This document shows positions 32,267-41,500 of a stretch of 41,500 nucleotides of DNA, one piece after another. The translations under genes were made by a program, and so were the position numbers. The stretch lies in contig CAMBDK010000014.1 in NCBI GenBank assembly GCA_945865315.1, positions 1 through 41,500 of the forward strand, given 5' to 3'. Below the pieces are notes generated by a model. It saw only the letters and a program-made list of their open reading frames with translations. It was not told where the DNA came from and ran no database searches. Within the stretch, counting starts at the first letter, position 1, and the number at the start of each line of letters is the position of its first letter. The stretch comes from Chitinophaga pinensis (lineage in GTDB: Bacteria > Bacteroidota > Bacteroidia > 2-12-FULL-35-15).

Positions 32267-32391
32267 TTTTTTATCATTAAAATATACGCGACAAACAACA
32301 ATATTTATGGATGCTTTTGTGCCTTGAAAAACAACAAAATTACTTCGCCAATTCTGTACTATTTATTTCTTAACAATACCAAAAGGATATA

Positions 32392-33288
32392 TTATTTGCT
32401 AGCATTAAATAAAATACCTTTTTCAGATTTACTCAAACTTTCATATCCTGACTTTGAAATTTTATCAAGAATAGCATCAATTTGCTGCTGTTCAATTTTC
32501 TTATTTATACTGTAAGCTTCATCGGAAACTGATTTTTTATATGCTACCTTCATTTTACTTTTCTGATTGTTGTTGAAAAAGCCATTGATAAAATTAAAAA
32601 ATCGAATAATCCATAAGGTCCAATCTCTACCCCTTTTATATTGAATAATAAAAACATATCCCATAATTGCTCCCCCTAAATGCGCAATATTTCCTCCCAC
32701 ATTATTATGAGAAGCCACATTTAACATATCAATAAATATAACAAATAAAGCTATATAGAGTAATTTAACAGAACCGATAAAAAGCATATTTATCCTGTAA
32801 TTAGGCACTAAAGTAGCTGCAGCTATTATTATAGCAGTAATTCCTGCTGAAGCACCTACCATATTGGAATCAATGTAATTTTGAAAGTGGGGGAGGAAAG
32901 TAAATAGTAAAATGGTGATTAAACCACCGGCAATGCCACCCATCAAATAAAGTGGTATAATTTTTTTAGGTGATGTGTATTCCGATAATATTTGTCCAAA
33001 CCAATATAAAGTAATTAAATTCCATAAAATATGCATTACTTCAAAATGAGTAAACATATATGTAATTAATGTCCAGGGTTTATAAATAAACGCATGCATG
33101 CTTAAGGGGAGGGCAATAGCATCTTTTATAAAGTTTAGTCTATTGTCAACTCCCCCCCCAAATAAAAAGAGTAGGATATGCAAAATGCTTATAAATAAAA
33201 AAACGAAAGCATTGATAATAATTAATCGTGTAATTGGATTATTACTCCGCACTTTTAATTTTAAATCTTCAATTATTGGAATAGCCAT
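32392..33288 (-). CDS. Rhomboid family intramembrane serine protease
   Basis: 298 aa; catalytic Ser motif NMVGASAGITAI and His motif AHLGGAIMGYVF; HFEVMHILWNLITLYWFG. Confidence 0.9.
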   Translation of the reverse strand: MAIPIIEDLKLKVRSNNPITRLIIINAFVFLFISILHILLFLFGGGVDNRLNFIKDAIALPLSMHAFIYKPWTLITYMFTHFEVMHILWNLITLYWFGQILSEYTSPKKIIPLYLMGGIAGGLITILLFTFLPHFQNYIDSNMVGASAGITAIIIAAATLVPNYRINMLFIGSVKLLYIALFVIFIDMLNVASHNNVGGNIAHLGGAIMGYVFIIQYKRGRDWTLWIIRFFNFINGFFNNNQKSKMKVAYKKSVSDEAYSINKKIEQQQIDAILDKISKSGYESLSKSEKGILFNASK

Positions 33289-33359
33289 AACTTTTATTTG
33301 CTGTTTTAAAATATTTTATAAAATTAAAATGTCACAATAGGCATGCATCCTAAATTACA

Positions 33360-34226
33360 TTAATAAATTTTATTGCTATTTTTTTGCCAGTATTTAATGA
33401 GAAAAAAACCGAATAGCATACCTCCTAAATGTGCGAAATGGGCAACATTATCCCCTGAATTATTTGCTAAGCCAGAATATAATTCAGCTGCTCCATAAAG
33501 TATTACAAACCATTTTGCTTTTATTGGTATAGCAAAATATATATATAACAAGGTATTAGGGAATAGCATTCCAAAAGCTAATAAAATACCAAAAACAGAG
33601 CCTGATGCACCTAATACTACAGGCGCGTTTAATAAATCTGCTTTATAAATTTGCATGTAATCTACTGAAATAAGCAATGCCTCCTTTAAATTATTAGAAG
33701 CTATTGCTTGGGAGAAGGCTCTAGGAATTAAATCATTATAATGGTTAACAGCCTCCTGAGAGTTCATTTTTAATTGAGCAGGGTCTATAAAATTTTGAAA
33801 CTCCTGTAGAGAAGGGTTTGCTATGTAATTCTCAATGTAATCAAGTGCTGGTTTCATTTCAATATATACTATTGCATAATGACAAAAAGCGGCACCAATA
33901 CCTGTTATCAAATAATAGGTTAAAAATCGTTTTGGTCCCCAATAATTTTCAAGGGTATTGCCAAACATCCATAAAGCAAACATATTGAAAAACAAATGCA
34001 TGAAACTACCATGCATAAACATATATGTAATTAATTGATAAGGTCGAAAATCATTAGAAAGTGGAAAATGTAGGCCTAATATATTACCTAAGTCAATTCC
34101 AAATTGAGTTTCCATTGCTAAAGTGGAAAGAAATAATAAGCCATTAATAATTAATAAATTTTTTACAACTAAGGGCAGAATATTAAAACTGTTAGGTCTA
34201 AATTGTTGGTAGGACATAGGCTTCAA
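33360..34226 (-). CDS. Rhomboid family intramembrane serine protease
   Basis: 288 aa; HGSFMHLFFNMFALWMFGNTLE, VVLGASGSVFGILLAFG (GxSG), VAHFAHLGGMLFGFFLIKYW. Confidence 0.93.
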   Translation of the reverse strand: MKPMSYQQFRPNSFNILPLVVKNLLIINGLLFLSTLAMETQFGIDLGNILGLHFPLSNDFRPYQLITYMFMHGSFMHLFFNMFALWMFGNTLENYWGPKRFLTYYLITGIGAAFCHYAIVYIEMKPALDYIENYIANPSLQEFQNFIDPAQLKMNSQEAVNHYNDLIPRAFSQAIASNNLKEALLISVDYMQIYKADLLNAPVVLGASGSVFGILLAFGMLFPNTLLYIYFAIPIKAKWFVILYGAAELYSGLANNSGDNVAHFAHLGGMLFGFFLIKYWQKNSNKIY

Positions 34227-34403
34227 AAAAATTAAAATGCACTTTTTTTAAAAAAATAATCAATAAGTTATAACAAATTTGTTTAAAATAATATTCAATT
34301 AATATAATAAATATTCCCTTTTTTTATTTATAAAATTATTTCCAATGGAGGAAATAAATAATAATAATATCAAGTGTGATAATATGTGATAAATACTATT
34401 TTT

Positions 34404-36251
34404 TTATTTTTTAAATCGCCTATCTAAATCATCAATTGAAAATGTAGAAATGGTAGGTTTGCCATTGGGCGTGCTATAAGGCATATTACATGCAAAAAGC
34501 TCGTCAATAATGTTATTCATTTCCTCCTGCGTTAAAATTTTACCAGATTTTACGGCCATATTTCGAGCCATAGCACGTGCAATATTTTCGCGTTTATTTG
34601 ATTTTAATTCTTGTAAATTTTGTTTGTAATTTTCTATTAAACCTTCCAGTAAAGTGGCGGCATCATAATGGAGTGTGTCGGCTGGCACACCATGTATGAT
34701 AATAGCATTCTTACCAAAATCTCTAATATCAAAACCTATATTTTTAATTTCTGATTGTAATTCTTTCACCAATGCAAAATCAGTAGCATTTAATTCAACA
34801 GTTTTAGGGAAAAGTTCTTGCTGCGTAACCGAATGCTGTTTGTCAAATGTTTCTAAAATACGTTCATATAGGATTCTTTCATGAGCACCTTGCTGGTCAA
34901 TAACCATAAAGCCAGTTTTAATATGTGATAAAATATATTTATTATGCAGCTGATAAATTAGTTTTTTATTACTTTCATGAAGTTCATTTTCCCAGTCAGC
35001 ATTTATAGTTTGCTGTATTTCATCCTCTTTTTTTATTTCAAATCCTATCTGATTATCGGCAAGCCTGTTATGCATCTTTTCGGTATTTGATGGATTTGAC
35101 AGCTCCTGTTCCTTAGGTTTAAAACTTTTGGAATATTCACTTTTAAAAGGATTAAATGTAGGATCTACTTTTATTGTAGGCTGTTTAATAATACCATCAA
35201 GAGGCTGTAACGGCCTATTATAAAAGTGCGATTCCTGATTAAAATCAATACTTGGAGCTATATTAAACTGTCCTAAAGATTTTTTTATTGCTGAAAGTAA
35301 AAAAGTATAAATAGTTTTTTCGTCTTCGAATTTAACTTCTGTTTTTGTTGGATGTATATTAATATCAATTGTTTTCGGGTCAACTTCTAAAAGTAGAAAG
35401 TAAGAGGCGAAACTATCTTTTGGTAAAAGTTCTTCAAATGCTGATTGAACAGCATGATGAAGATAAGTGTTTTTTATAAAGCGTTTGTTAAGAAAGAAAA
35501 ATTGTTCACCACGGGTTTTTTTTGCAAATTCAGGTTTTATAACAAATCCTTTTATTTTAACAATGCTAGTGTTTTCCTCAACGGGAACTAATCGGGTATT
35601 ATAGGAACTTCCAAAAAGCGCCATTAACCTTTGTTTTAATGAGCCAGCTTCAAGATGAAAAACTTCTATGGAATTATGATGTAAATTAAAAGCAATAGAT
35701 GGATTAGGAATAGAAACACGCTGAAATTCATCAATGATATGGCGCAATTCTACCGAATCGTTTTTCAAAAAGTTTCTTCGTGCAGGAATATTATAAAATA
35801 AATTTTTGATAGAAAGGGAGCTTCCTTCCGGACATAGAAAAGCTTCTTGATTTTTTAGTTCGCTAGCTTCTATATTTATTTTAATACCTAGTTCGTCGCC
35901 AATGCGTCTAGTTTTTAATTCTACTTGCGCAATAGCAGCAATGGAAGCTAATGCTTCCCCTCTGAACCCCATGGTTTGTATCGCAAATAAATCTTCTGCT
36001 TTTCGTATTTTTGAAGTAGCATGTCGCTCAAAACTCATGCGGGCATCAGTTTCGCTCATTCCACAACCATTATCAATAACCTGAATAAGTGTTTTCCCGG
36101 CATCCTTAACAATCAATGTAATAACTGTGCTTCCTGCATCTAATGCATTTTCCATCAGCTCCTTAACGGCAGAAGCGGGTCGTTGAACCACTTCACCAGC
36201 AGCAATTTGATTAGCAACAGAATCGGGTAGTAATTGAATAATATCAGACAT
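34404..36251 (-). CDS. mutL: DNA mismatch repair protein MutL
   Basis: 615 aa; IIQLLPDSVANQIAAGEVVQRPASAVKELMENALDAGS, DNGCGMSETDARMSFERHATSKI, TMGFRGEALASIAAIAQVEL. Confidence 0.97.
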   Translation of the reverse strand: MSDIIQLLPDSVANQIAAGEVVQRPASAVKELMENALDAGSTVITLIVKDAGKTLIQVIDNGCGMSETDARMSFERHATSKIRKAEDLFAIQTMGFRGEALASIAAIAQVELKTRRIGDELGIKINIEASELKNQEAFLCPEGSSLSIKNLFYNIPARRNFLKNDSVELRHIIDEFQRVSIPNPSIAFNLHHNSIEVFHLEAGSLKQRLMALFGSSYNTRLVPVEENTSIVKIKGFVIKPEFAKKTRGEQFFFLNKRFIKNTYLHHAVQSAFEELLPKDSFASYFLLLEVDPKTIDINIHPTKTEVKFEDEKTIYTFLLSAIKKSLGQFNIAPSIDFNQESHFYNRPLQPLDGIIKQPTIKVDPTFNPFKSEYSKSFKPKEQELSNPSNTEKMHNRLADNQIGFEIKKEDEIQQTINADWENELHESNKKLIYQLHNKYILSHIKTGFMVIDQQGAHERILYERILETFDKQHSVTQQELFPKTVELNATDFALVKELQSEIKNIGFDIRDFGKNAIIIHGVPADTLHYDAATLLEGLIENYKQNLQELKSNKRENIARAMARNMAVKSGKILTQEEMNNIIDELFACNMPYSTPNGKPTISTFSIDDLDRRFKK

Positions 36252-36267
36252 AAGAGTTTTATCTTTA

Positions 36268-36275
36268 CAAAAATA
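36268..36275 (-). promoter_or_regulatory. Candidate -7 element (TAnnTTTG) upstream of mutL
   Basis: Minus strand reads TATTTTTG 17 nt upstream of the mutL ATG; motif match only. Confidence 0.3.
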
Positions 36276-36447
36276 GTACTAAAATTGAAATGTGGACGTT
36301 TTGGCAGAATTGTTTTATACTTAAAATAAAATTTGTTCCAGAAGAGCTAATTAAATTATAAATTATAAATAGATTGAATATAATTCTTTGGATATTAGAA
36401 TTTTTTATGAAAAATAGCTTCTATTAAAAATTAAGGCTCGAGTTTTT

Positions 36448-37608
36448 TTAATTTCCTTTAATTAACTTTTCAACTTTTTGAAAATCAGGAGTATAAACAC
36501 AAATAAAATAAATCCCATTTGCCAAGTGCGAAATATCCGTGAAAGAATTATTATTTATAACAGCAACTTTTTCTCCTAATATATTTTTTAATTCAATTGA
36601 TTTAATTTTCTCAGAGGCTAGGGAGCTATTAAAAAAAAACAAATCATGGGAAGGGTTCGGATAAATATTTATCATATTTTCATTAACAGCAATTTCATTA
36701 ATTGTGATTGCCGGGTTAATATTCCATCCTATTTCTTTTAGTATTCCTATCTCCATGTTAGCCGGTTTCCTTACTGTATCACCCAGTCCCCAGCAATAAC
36801 TCATAATTGAATTACAAACAGAATTATGAAGATGCAACAAATCTACTCCTAAACTAAAAACGCCGGTACCACCCGATAGCTTGATGGCTTGACCCCCATT
36901 AGAAGAATTTGCAAAAGCTGGACCATCAAAATAATTGGATGTAAACTTTATGCTATCACCTAATGTTGATGTGTTATTAGCTGCAATTCCCACTAGATTA
37001 CTTTGAGATTCTTTTATTATATATTTATCATAAATTGTAGGGACACTGTCTTGTCCACGCCAAGGGAATGAAGTAGTAAGAGGAGAAAGAGCCGATGCTG
37101 GTATATTTCCGAAGGAACCTATATTATTAGGATTTACATAACCATCGCTATAAAAACCTAAGCCATGACCTATTTCATGCATAATAAATGTTATGAAATC
37201 CATTTTGTTGTTAGGAGGTGTTCCTGTACCATAATAAAAAGGAGTGTATAGGTTTACATAAATATCCATATCATATTCCCCTACATTTAATTCGCTAGCT
37301 GCTAATTGATTGGCTAATGATGTAGGATAAATATAATTATTAATGGGTGCATTAGTGAAGTTTTTTCTGCCATTCCCGAGAGTTAAGCCAGAAAAAGGAT
37401 ATTGGGAGTTATTCACTAAAAAAATGTTTACTTTAATAGGTTCAGTAATTAAAATATAATTGCTCCATCTTTGAGCTGCTTCATTTAAAGAAGACACAAG
37501 TCCAGCCGGCACAGTGCTTCCATTTATATTAAAAGTAAAAGAAGTGTTGGTTTGGGCCTCAATGCCGAAAGTTATAATGATAAATAATGCTAACAGCTGT
37601 TTTTTCAT
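36448..37608 (-). CDS. Secreted metzincin-like zinc metalloprotease with T9SS type A tail
   Basis: 386 aa; signal peptide; FITFIMHEIGHGLGFYSDGY (HExxHxxGxxxD-like) followed by a possible Met-turn SIMSYCWG; C-terminal INIYPNPSHDLFFFNSS...ELKNILGEKVAVI. Confidence 0.82.
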   Translation of the reverse strand: MKKQLLALFIIITFGIEAQTNTSFTFNINGSTVPAGLVSSLNEAAQRWSNYILITEPIKVNIFLVNNSQYPFSGLTLGNGRKNFTNAPINNYIYPTSLANQLAASELNVGEYDMDIYVNLYTPFYYGTGTPPNNKMDFITFIMHEIGHGLGFYSDGYVNPNNIGSFGNIPASALSPLTTSFPWRGQDSVPTIYDKYIIKESQSNLVGIAANNTSTLGDSIKFTSNYFDGPAFANSSNGGQAIKLSGGTGVFSLGVDLLHLHNSVCNSIMSYCWGLGDTVRKPANMEIGILKEIGWNINPAITINEIAVNENMINIYPNPSHDLFFFNSSLASEKIKSIELKNILGEKVAVINNNSFTDISHLANGIYFICVYTPDFQKVEKLIKGN

Positions 37609-37680
37609 TGTAGGTGTTTAAATAAAATTAATAATAACAAAAAAATACTTTTTGTCATTTAAAAGTACGAATTTATTTTT

Positions 37681-38162
37681 TAGTAAAGTTTTCGAAATAA
37701 ATCCGCAAATTAAATGGTTCAACAACTGGGTGTTTTTCTTTTGTCTTGATACAAAAGAAACAAAAAATCAAGAACAAACGATTCCTCCACACCCGCAACC
37801 CTGCATCGCATTCGTTCATCCCTTACGCGCGTTTTCATAAGGATATTTATTGCAAAAAAAATGAAATCATCTGTTTTTATTAATATATCTGTTTTGTCGA
37901 AATTATTTTGAACGTTTTACCTAGTGAAGTTTTCGCAATAAATCCGTAAATTAAATGGTTCAAAAACTGGGTATTTTTCTTTTGTCATGATATAAAAGAA
38001 ACAAAAAATCAAGAACAAACGATTCCTCCAACTCTGCGGCCCTGCATCGCGTTTGTTCATTCCTAACGCGCGTTTTCATAAGGATATTTTTTGCAAAAAA
38101 ATGAAATTATCTGTTTTTTATTAATATATCTGTTTTGTCGAAATTATTTTGGAAGCTTTACT
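37681..38162. repeat. Two tandem copies of a 241-bp intergenic repeat
   Basis: Copy 1 37681-37921 and copy 2 37922-38162 align end to end (tag(t/t)(a/g)aagttttcg(a/c)aataaatccg...aaatggttcaa(c/a)aactgggt(g/a)tttttcttttgtc(t/a)tgata...gcgcgttttcataaggatattt...ttaatatatctgttttgtcgaaattatttt). Copy 2 is followed by 'tagtg', the start of another unit. Confidence 0.92.
37735..37760. other. Hairpin within repeat copy 1 (stem 10 bp, loop CTTGAT)
   Basis: TTTCTTTTGT-CTTGAT-ACAAAAGAAA perfect inverted repeat. The equivalent in copy 2 (37976-38001) is TTTCTTTTGT-CATGAT-ATAAAAGAAA, a G-T wobble version. Confidence 0.85.
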
Positions 38163-38213
38163 TAGTGTGTTTTTTTTTAAATATTAATATTTCTAGGATC
38201 AATAATGAGATAA

Positions 38214-38444
38214 TTATGGCACTGGATCATTACCATGACCTCCAAATGGATTACATGAAAATACACGTTTAATAGTCAAATAGCTTCCTTTTATTATGCC
38301 GTACTTTTTTAGTGCTTCTATGCCATATTGTGAGCAAGAAGGAACGTATCTGCAGGATGCACCTAATAGAGGAGAAATACTATATTGATAAAATTTAATT
38401 AAACCAATAAAAATATTACTTAACGCATTTGAAATTAGTTTCAA
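38214..38444 (-). CDS. yidD: Membrane protein insertion efficiency factor YidD
   Basis: 76 aa; [35 protein letters not shown]...[12 protein letters not shown]; directly downstream of rnpA. Confidence 0.96.
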   Translation of the reverse strand: MKLISNALSNIFIGLIKFYQYSISPLLGASCRYVPSCSQYGIEALKKYGIIKGSYLTIKRVFSCNPFGGHGNDPVP

Positions 38445-38450
38445 GTTTTA

Positions 38451-38822
38451 TTAAGTATTGATATTTTTAATTAAATGCTGTAATGCTAAAACTGTTTTTT
38501 CTTCCATCTCGGTATATTCAATAATTGTTTTTGAAATAAAAATAAACATTAAATTTATGCTCTTATTTTCCAAATTATCTTTTAAATGATGTTTGTTTTT
38601 TCTATATACCTCTCGCATCAATCGCTTTATTCTGTTTCGGTCTACAGCTTTTTTAAATAATCGCTTAGGTACACTAAAAACTATTTTTATAGAAGAAATG
38701 TTGGAATGGGATGCCTGCCAAATAATTTTAAAAGGCTTACTATTAAATGATTTACCTTTTTCAAAAAGACCATCAATTTCAATCTTACTGCATAATCGTT
38801 CCGCTTTGGTAAAGGTTTGCAT
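38451..38822 (-). CDS. rnpA: Ribonuclease P protein component
   Basis: 123 aa; FTKAERLCSKIEIDGLFEKGKSF and signature VPKRLFKKAVDRNRIKRLMREVYRKNK. Confidence 0.94.
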   Translation of the reverse strand: MQTFTKAERLCSKIEIDGLFEKGKSFNSKPFKIIWQASHSNISSIKIVFSVPKRLFKKAVDRNRIKRLMREVYRKNKHHLKDNLENKSINLMFIFISKTIIEYTEMEEKTVLALQHLIKNINT

Positions 38823-38878
38823 TTTTATCCCGAAAATTATATTACAATTTGGCTAGTTTTTAGGGTAATATATTAGTC

Positions 38879-39712
38879 TCATTCCTTTACAATTTTTTTA
38901 AATCTAATGCCATCTTCCGCAACAATTTTTAAAAAATAAGTTCCTCTTGCAATTTCATTAACATCAATGGGCTGATCCGTCAAATTATTTTCTATTTCTT
39001 TAACTAATTTACCATTTATATCTGAAATAGAAATTAATTTTGGATTCACTGCATTAACACTTTTTGTTATATATAATTTATCGAAAAACGGATTTGGAAA
39101 AACAAAATATGGATGCTTATTATTTATCCAATCAACAGTTTTTGCAGAAGTTGATTTTGATAAAGCCAAAGAAGATAGTTTAACAGATTCTCCACTTGAA
39201 CTATTATTATTATTGGATGAAATAAATGCTCCATAAAAAGTAATATCACCATTTTCTATAGTAGGTGCTATCCAATCAAATGACCAAGTGGCTGTGCCTG
39301 ATGGAAATGAAGTGCCTCCAGTTTTATGAGTGATATAATTCCCGTTTCCAATTAATTTAGTGGTTGTAATATTTGTAACAACATAAGTACCTTGATTCAC
39401 TCCAGCAATGTTTTGTGCTGCTATTTCAAAACCAAATTTGGTCGTATTCGTCGCAGTTATTGTCCCTGTAATTGTATAGGTTTGCCCAGGAGTGTATCCC
39501 TCTGATGGAATATTACTTGTTATTAAATTTGGTTCAGTTGCAGCAACTCCTGAATGACAGGAAGTACAATTAAAACCATCTCCGGGAGACCCTGTCTTGC
39601 CTATAGGTGCTCCAGTTGAGTTTGCAATAGCAACTAAGGAATATTCCGATATAATAAAAGAAATAATTAAAATTGTAAAAATTGAAATTAAAAATTTAGT
39701 TCTATTCTTCAT
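38879..39712 (-). CDS. T9SS type A secreted protein with N-terminal CxxCH motif (choice-of-anchor V-like)
   Basis: The 39775 ORF start is probably too long; MKNRTKFLISIFTILIISFIISEYS starts at 39712. Contains GAPIGKTGSPGDGFNCTSCHSG, a beta-sandwich-like region, and tail PYFVFPNPFFDKLYITKS...SISDINGKLVKEI. Confidence 0.78.
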   Translation of the reverse strand: MKNRTKFLISIFTILIISFIISEYSLVAIANSTGAPIGKTGSPGDGFNCTSCHSGVAATEPNLITSNIPSEGYTPGQTYTITGTITATNTTKFGFEIAAQNIAGVNQGTYVVTNITTTKLIGNGNYITHKTGGTSFPSGTATWSFDWIAPTIENGDITFYGAFISSNNNNSSSGESVKLSSLALSKSTSAKTVDWINNKHPYFVFPNPFFDKLYITKSVNAVNPKLISISDINGKLVKEIENNLTDQPIDVNEIARGTYFLKIVAEDGIRFKKIVKE

Positions 39713-39918
39713 TGGAATCAATTTGAATAACTTTCGTAATTTTATTTTGTGGAAATAAAGTAGTAATAAAACCAATAAATATTATCAATTAAAATTTATA
39801 GAATTAGAATTACGCTTATAAAAAAATGATTTAAAGGTTCAATAATCTGAATATAATTCAATTAATTTTAAGAAAAAAGAGAATTATATACGATAAAATA
39901 AAAAATATAAAATAAAAT

Positions 39919-41364
39919 TTATTCCATAGTTTTTAATTCTGCAACAAGCTCTGTCAGTGCTTTTTTTGCATCACCAAAAAACATAGATGCTTTAGGGTCA
40001 TAAAACAATAAGTTATCAATACCTGCATAACCTGCATTCATTGAACGTTTGTTTATGATAATATTTTTTGATTTGTCAACATCCAGAATAGGCATCCCAT
40101 AAATTGGTGAGGAGGGGTCTGTTTTAGCAGCTGGATTAACTACATCATTTGCTCCAACAACTAGTACAACGTCAGTTTGTTCAAATTCAGGATTTATATC
40201 TTCCATTTCTACTAATTTTCCATAATCAACATTTGCTTCAGCCAGCAAAACATTCATATGGCCGGGCATACGACCTGCTACAGGATGTATAGCATATTTA
40301 ACTTCAACACCCCTTTCTTCCAATAATATTTCAAGTTCATGAATAACGTGCTGGGCTTGTGCCACGGCTAAACCATAGCCTGGAACGATAACAACTCTTT
40401 TAGAGTAGTTCATCAGCACAGCTAAATCAGATACTTGTATGTCTTTAATTGCCCCAGCAGCTGAAGCATTGGAGTCAGTTTTTGCGCTACCGCCGAAGGC
40501 GCCAAAAATAACATTACTCAATGGGCGATTCATTGCTTTACACATTATTAATGTTAATAATGTACCTGCAGAACCAACAAGAATTCCACCTGTTAACATA
40601 ATTTTATTATCGTAAAGAAAACCACCGAAAGCAGCAGCTAATCCAGTAAATGAGTTAAGCAATGATATTACTACCGGCATGTCGGCTCCACCAATTGGAA
40701 TTGTAAATAAAATTCCATAAATTATTGCAGCAGCAAATAATAAATATACTAACATCATATTTCCGCCTGTAGCAATGATAAATCCACCAAAAGCAAAAAC
40801 ACCAATCATAACAATTGTGTTGAGGATATTGTATTTAGGCAGTCTAATTGGTTGATTCATGGTGCCATTTAATTTCAAGTAAGCAATAATACTACCTGAA
40901 AAAGATACTGTACCAATTATTAATCCTAAAATAATCGCTATCATTTTACCACCATACATAACGAAAAATGCACCAGGGAAATGCATTGCTAAGCCTAATA
41001 CAGGACTATTTTCTATGGTAGATATCAAATGATTATATTCAATTATTGAAATCAGCGCGGCACAAGCGCCGCCCATGCCGTTAAACATAGAAACTAATTC
41101 AGGCATTTTTGTCATTTGAACATTTTTGGCTGTCATCCAACCAATTGCAGTACCCACAACAATACCACCAATAATTAAACCCATTGCGATAATTGATACA
41201 TCGCCCTCATGTAAAAATATTGTTCCCAAAATAGCGAGCGTCATACCTGCAGCACCAATTAAATTACCTTTACGCGCCGACTTTGCATTACCCATCATTT
41301 TTAAACCGATAATAAATGTGATCGACCCAATTAGGTAACAGATTTCTAATAAATTGTGTTTCAT
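39919..41364 (-). CDS. pntB: NAD(P) transhydrogenase subunit beta
   Basis: 481 aa; polytopic N-terminal region plus NADP-binding domain VVIVPGYGLAVAQAQHVIHELEILLEERGVEVKYAIHPVAGRMPGHMNVLLAEANVDYG, VVLVVGANDVVNPAAKTDPSSPIYGMPILDVDKSKNIIINKRSMNAGYAGIDN. Confidence 0.96.
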   Translation of the reverse strand: MKHNLLEICYLIGSITFIIGLKMMGNAKSARKGNLIGAAGMTLAILGTIFLHEGDVSIIAMGLIIGGIVVGTAIGWMTAKNVQMTKMPELVSMFNGMGGACAALISIIEYNHLISTIENSPVLGLAMHFPGAFFVMYGGKMIAIILGLIIGTVSFSGSIIAYLKLNGTMNQPIRLPKYNILNTIVMIGVFAFGGFIIATGGNMMLVYLLFAAAIIYGILFTIPIGGADMPVVISLLNSFTGLAAAFGGFLYDNKIMLTGGILVGSAGTLLTLIMCKAMNRPLSNVIFGAFGGSAKTDSNASAAGAIKDIQVSDLAVLMNYSKRVVIVPGYGLAVAQAQHVIHELEILLEERGVEVKYAIHPVAGRMPGHMNVLLAEANVDYGKLVEMEDINPEFEQTDVVLVVGANDVVNPAAKTDPSSPIYGMPILDVDKSKNIIINKRSMNAGYAGIDNLLFYDPKASMFFGDAKKALTELVAELKTME

Positions 41365-41451
41365 GTTTTTTTTAATTCTAAATTCAACTATTAAATTCTA
41401 AATTATTAAAATTAATTTTTTACTAAAAAATAAATTTTACGTTTTAATGAT

Positions 41452-41500
41452 TAGTGAAGTTTTCGAAATAACTCCCGCAAATTAAATGGTTCAAAAACTG
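41452..41500. repeat. Third copy (5' part) of the 241-bp repeat, truncated by window edge
   Basis: tagtgaagttttcgaaataactcccgcaaattaaatggttcaaaaactg aligns with 37681/37922 unit starts with few changes. Confidence 0.88.

Noticed and set aside
37652-37840. 62-aa + ORF over the first 241-bp repeat unit
   Set aside because: Reading frame is not kept in the second copy and it overlaps the hairpin; likely a spurious ORF within a non-coding repeat.

Overview
AT-rich Bacteroidota-type chromosomal segment. It holds housekeeping genes (parC, parE, gyrB, purD, purL, mutL, rnpA, yidD, pntB, ferritin, rluF-like, sir2-like) interleaved with at least six probable type IX secretion (T9SS) cargo genes. The largest feature is not in the supplied ORF track. 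It is an uninterrupted minus-strand reading frame from 7769 to the left edge of the window (>=2589 codons) encoding a signal peptide, about 17 tandem cysteine-rich ~133-141-aa modules that resemble the Bacteroidota PPC-like (pre-peptidase C-terminal) beta-sandwich, and a T9SS type A-like tail cut by the window edge. Other non-housekeeping structure includes: a 241-bp tandem intergenic repeat (37681-38162) with an internal hairpin and a third copy starting at 41452, just upstream of pntB; a 155-bp MITE-like element with imperfect 19-bp terminal inverted repeats (13296-13450) followed by a G9 tract; 8-bp C/G tracts inside a SprB-repeat protein gene and a rhomboid gene; a pair formed by a secreted thioredoxin-like protein and a CC-motif outer-membrane-like protein; and a T9SS cargo carrying a CxxCH motif. 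No CRISPR array, rRNA, tRNA, intact transposase or prophage was seen. All calls come from reading the sequence and the translations; no database search was run.
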